DNA from: Blastococcus tunisiensis
GTDB taxonomy: Bacteria > Actinomycetota > Actinomycetes > Mycobacteriales > Geodermatophilaceae
DNA length: 50,284 bases
Assembly: GCF_900112815.1 (NCBI RefSeq)
Contig: NZ_FOND01000028.1
Location: 1 to 50,284, forward strand
Direction of reading: 5' to 3'
The translations under genes and the position numbers were made by a program. Each line of letters starts with the position of its first letter. Position 1 is the stretch's first letter. Below, piece after piece: positions 48,257-50,284 of the stretch. The notes below the pieces were generated by a model, which worked only from the letters and a program-made list of their open reading frames with translations, searched no databases and was not told the DNA's origin.

Positions 48257-49474
48257 CTACGAGGCGGTCGCCGGCTGCGTCACCGCGCCGTCCCCCGTCG
48301 GCGTGGGGGCGACGGCGTCCTCCGGCGTCCCCTCCGCGGCCGGGGAACCGGGGGCCGCCGGGTGCAGGCGGAGGTACTCGAGCACGCGGTACGTCACCGC
48401 CATCAGTGGGACGGCCAGCAGCGCGCCGGCCACGCCCAGCAGCAGGCCGCCGGCCGTCACGGCGACGAGGATCGCCGCCGGGTGCAGGTGCAGGGCCCGG
48501 CCCATGATGAGCGGCTGCAGCAGGTTGCCCTCCACCTGCTGCACCACGAGGACGACGACCAGGATGATGATCGCGTCGGTCATGTCGTTCGTGACCAGGG
48601 TGACCAGCACCGCCACCGCTCCGCTGACCGTGGCGCCGAGCAGCGGGACGAAGGCGCCCACGAACGTCAGCAGGGTCAGCGAGAGCCACAGCGGCACGCC
48701 GAGGATGAGCAGGGCGGCGCCGATGCCGACGGCATCGATGAGCGCGACGACCACGACCCCGCGCACGTAGTGGGCGAGCGTGTCCCACGCCGACCGTCCG
48801 GCGCCGTCGACCTGCGCGCGCCGCCGGTCCGGGACCCGCTCGAGCAGCCACGCCCACATCCCGGCGCCGTCCTTGAGGAAGAAGAAGACGAGGAAGGCGA
48901 CCAGGATCAGCCCACCGAGGACGTACAGGCCCATGCGGGCACCGTCGGTCGGCGTGGGGCTGGCCTCGTAGATCCAGGTGACGATCTCGTTGCGGATGTC
49001 GGAGACCTGCTCGGGATCGAGGCCGAGCGGGCCCTCGATCGCCCAGACGCGGATGCGGTCGATCCCCGCGGCCAGTGGCCGGGTGAGGTCCTGCATCGTC
49101 GAGGCGGCCCGGAATCCGACGAGGAACCCGATGCCCAGGAGGACGGTGGCCAGGGTGAGGACCGCCAGCAGTGCGGACAACGCCGCCGGCAGGCCGGCCC
49201 GCCGCAGCGCTCCGGAGATGGGGGACGTCAGGGCGGCGAGGAGCACCGCCAGGGCGACGGTGAAGGTGATCAACGGCAGCCGCAGGAGCAGCCAGAACAC
49301 CAGCCAGCCGATCGCAGCCAGGGCGAGGACAGCACCGCTCACGGCCATCGTGCGCACCGTCCACGGCGGCACGGTGGGCAGGCCCGGTCGCCGTCCCGTG
49401 CCGGCCGGGACCGGCGGCTCCGGATCTCCGCTCACGGTGCCGTGCCGTTCGACGCGCGAATTCCTGCCATGCAC
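48257..49474 (-). CDS. AI-2E family transporter
   Basis: A 405-residue membrane protein of the AI-2E/PerM family (PF01594), about eight helices. The N-terminal pairs are at about 43-85, followed by a longer outside/cytoplasmic loop. The conserved block LTLLTFVGAFVPLLGATVSGAVAVLVTLV and the QQVEGNLLQPLIMGRALHLHPAAILVAVTAGGLLLG signature follow. The family exports small molecules or ions; AI-2 transport holds for only some members. The GTG at 49474 follows GGGAGG. The C-terminal ~30 residues are Pro/Thr-rich. Confidence 0.9.
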   Translation of the reverse strand: MHGRNSRVERHGTVSGDPEPPVPAGTGRRPGLPTVPPWTVRTMAVSGAVLALAAIGWLVFWLLLRLPLITFTVALAVLLAALTSPISGALRRAGLPAALSALLAVLTLATVLLGIGFLVGFRAASTMQDLTRPLAAGIDRIRVWAIEGPLGLDPEQVSDIRNEIVTWIYEASPTPTDGARMGLYVLGGLILVAFLVFFFLKDGAGMWAWLLERVPDRRRAQVDGAGRSAWDTLAHYVRGVVVVALIDAVGIGAALLILGVPLWLSLTLLTFVGAFVPLLGATVSGAVAVLVTLVTNDMTDAIIILVVVLVVQQVEGNLLQPLIMGRALHLHPAAILVAVTAGGLLLGVAGALLAVPLMAVTYRVLEYLRLHPAAPGSPAAEGTPEDAVAPTPTGDGAVTQPATAS

Positions 49475-49837
49475 GGCTCCTGCCTCCCTCTTCCCGGCCC
49501 GGGGACGGGCCGCGCAGCGACGGACGCAGTCTCCCGGTGGTCTGCGTCGGCCGACGTACCGGGCGGCCGGTCGTCATCGTCGCCCGGGGGCTCCATGCCC
49601 TCGCGCCGTCCCCGACCGGCGACGGCGGCGAAGATGTCAGCCGATCGTCATGCACCACCTCCCGGTGCCAGTACGGCAACACGTGGGCGGGAATGTGGGA
49701 CATCACCAAGGGAGTCGAGACTCTGACGCACCGGCCCGGTCAGAGATCTCACTGGCCGGCGTGTGCGCTGACGCCCACTTCTGGGCCCTTGGGTTCTAGG
49801 GGTCGTCGCAACACCTCGATGAGACGAGGTGGCCTCG
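49475..49837. other. Non-coding gap between the AI-2E gene and the IS30-like element
   Basis: No gene could be supported. Composition becomes less GC-rich after about 49630. The left end of the insertion sequence probably lies near 49790-49815, where ggttctaggggtcgtcgcaa begins, but the matching right end is outside the window. Confidence 0.5.
49812..49831 (+). promoter_or_regulatory. Hairpin covering the transposase ribosome site
   Basis: CACCTCG and CGAGGTG form a 7-base stem with an ATGAGA loop. The GAGG at 49826-49829, which would serve the ATG at 49838, is in the 3' arm. This could limit translation from read-through transcripts, as reported for other IS elements. Confidence 0.45.
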
Positions 49838-50284
49838 ATGGCTGGAACCGTGCAAGTGCCGAAGCAGGTCCATCGTCGGTTCTGGCGGCTGGTCGCCGCT
49901 GGAAGCTCGACCGAGAATGCCGCTGCTGCCGTCGGCGTGGGTGGTGCCACCGGTCGCAGGTGGTTCGCCGAGGCTGGTGGCATGACGCCGATGAGTCTGG
50001 TCGAGCCCCGTGGCCGCTATCTGTCGTTCGCCGAGCGGGAGGAGATCGCCCTGGATCGGGCGGCCGGCCTGGGCGTGCGAGAAATAGCCCGGCGGCTGGG
50101 GCGCAGCCCGTCAACGATCAGCCGGGAGATCGCCGGCGGCTGCCTGAACCGCCGGCCGCGCGGCCGCTACCGGGCCTCGGTCGCCCAGGCCCGCGCCGAG
50201 GCACGGGCCCGTCGACCGAAGCCGGCCAAGCTGGTTCTGCACCCGCGACTGCGCGACTGGGTGGCCGACAAGCTCGAAAACCTG
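49838..50284 (+). CDS. IS30 family transposase (3' partial)
   Basis: 149 residues are visible and the frame is open at the window end. An N-terminal helix-turn-helix-like region (QVPKQVHRRFWRLVAAG, then AAVGVGGATGRRWF) is followed by the classic IS30 second HTH: LSFAEREEIALDRAAGLGVREIARRLGRSPSTISREI (about 63-99). The DDE catalytic domain would lie beyond the window. ATG at 49838 was chosen; GTG at 49829 is also in frame. Confidence 0.88.
   Translation, partial: MAGTVQVPKQVHRRFWRLVAAGSSTENAAAAVGVGGATGRRWFAEAGGMTPMSLVEPRGRYLSFAEREEIALDRAAGLGVREIARRLGRSPSTISREIAGGCLNRRPRGRYRASVAQARAEARARRPKPAKLVLHPRLRDWVADKLENL

Larger units (their letters stand above)
49790..50284 (+). mobile_element. IS30 family insertion sequence (left end, truncated by window)
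   Basis: The segment contains the 5' part of an IS30-type transposase plus its short leader. The left boundary is approximate, since the terminal inverted repeat cannot be confirmed without the right end. Confidence 0.7.

Noticed and set aside
49630-49790. Possible coding remnant before the IS element (frame reading TWAGMWDITKG)
   Set aside because: Too short and no family resemblance I could defend.

Overview
The window is uniformly GC-rich, uses GTG starts freely and packs genes with 4-base ATGA/GTGA stop-start overlaps, which points to a high-GC actinobacterium. The gene order tlyA-nadK-recN-steA-steB-pyrG-NUDIX-xerD-parA-scpA-scpB-rluB-cmk-der matches the Rv1694-Rv1713 region of Mycobacterium tuberculosis as I remember it. 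Composition and accessory gene content suggest Geodermatophilaceae (Blastococcus, Modestobacter or Geodermatophilus), but that is an inference.

Layout. (1) 2-5153: end of a TPR-like protein with an Arg/Pro/Gln-rich repeat region, a short SSB paralogue, a DUF1015 protein, a TPR protein coupled to a HAD phosphatase, and an SCP2-like protein. (2) 5318-9263: operon of a small protein, tlyA, nadK and recN. (3) 9344-21537: a methyltransferase, a TetR regulator, then a long tightly packed run steA-steB, MraY-like transferase, MurJ-like flippase, GT4 glycosyltransferase, large membrane protein, pyrG and NUDIX. (4) 21684-22864: a two-gene accessory module, a RelA/SpoT-type nucleotide synthetase overlapping a small unknown partner, with visibly lower GC than its surroundings. 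(5) 23016-30763: a membrane protein, alanine dehydrogenase, xerD, parA with a ribbon-helix-helix partner, scpA-scpB, an alpha/beta hydrolase and a small membrane protein. (6) 30870-42344: rluB, then a sugar-utilisation block (GH3 glycosidase, LacI repressor, divergent ABC importer with its own ATPase), then aroH-cmk-der. (7) 42358-50284: an MMPL exporter, tRNA-Pro(GGG), a pyruvyl-transferase-like gene flanked by decayed gene fragments, a TIGR02587/TIGR02588 membrane pair, an AI-2E family transporter and the start of an IS30-type insertion sequence that runs off the window.

How the parts fit. Most of the window is housekeeping: rRNA modification (TlyA, RluB), NADP supply (NadK), repair and chromosome segregation (RecN, XerD, ParA, ScpAB), cell separation (SteAB), pyrimidine nucleotides (PyrG, Cmk) and ribosome assembly (Der). 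Between steB and pyrG sits a set that looks like a lipid-carrier glycan pathway: a transferase to load the carrier, a glycosyltransferase, a flippase and a large surface-facing membrane protein. The sugar block carries two near-identical CGAAA-N-TTTCG dyads in the divergent intergenic region, one just after a consensus -35/-10 promoter, which is a complete LacI-type control circuit. The most system-like accessory element is the RelA/SpoT-domain gene with its overlapping small partner, a candidate toxic alarmone synthetase and antitoxin pair.
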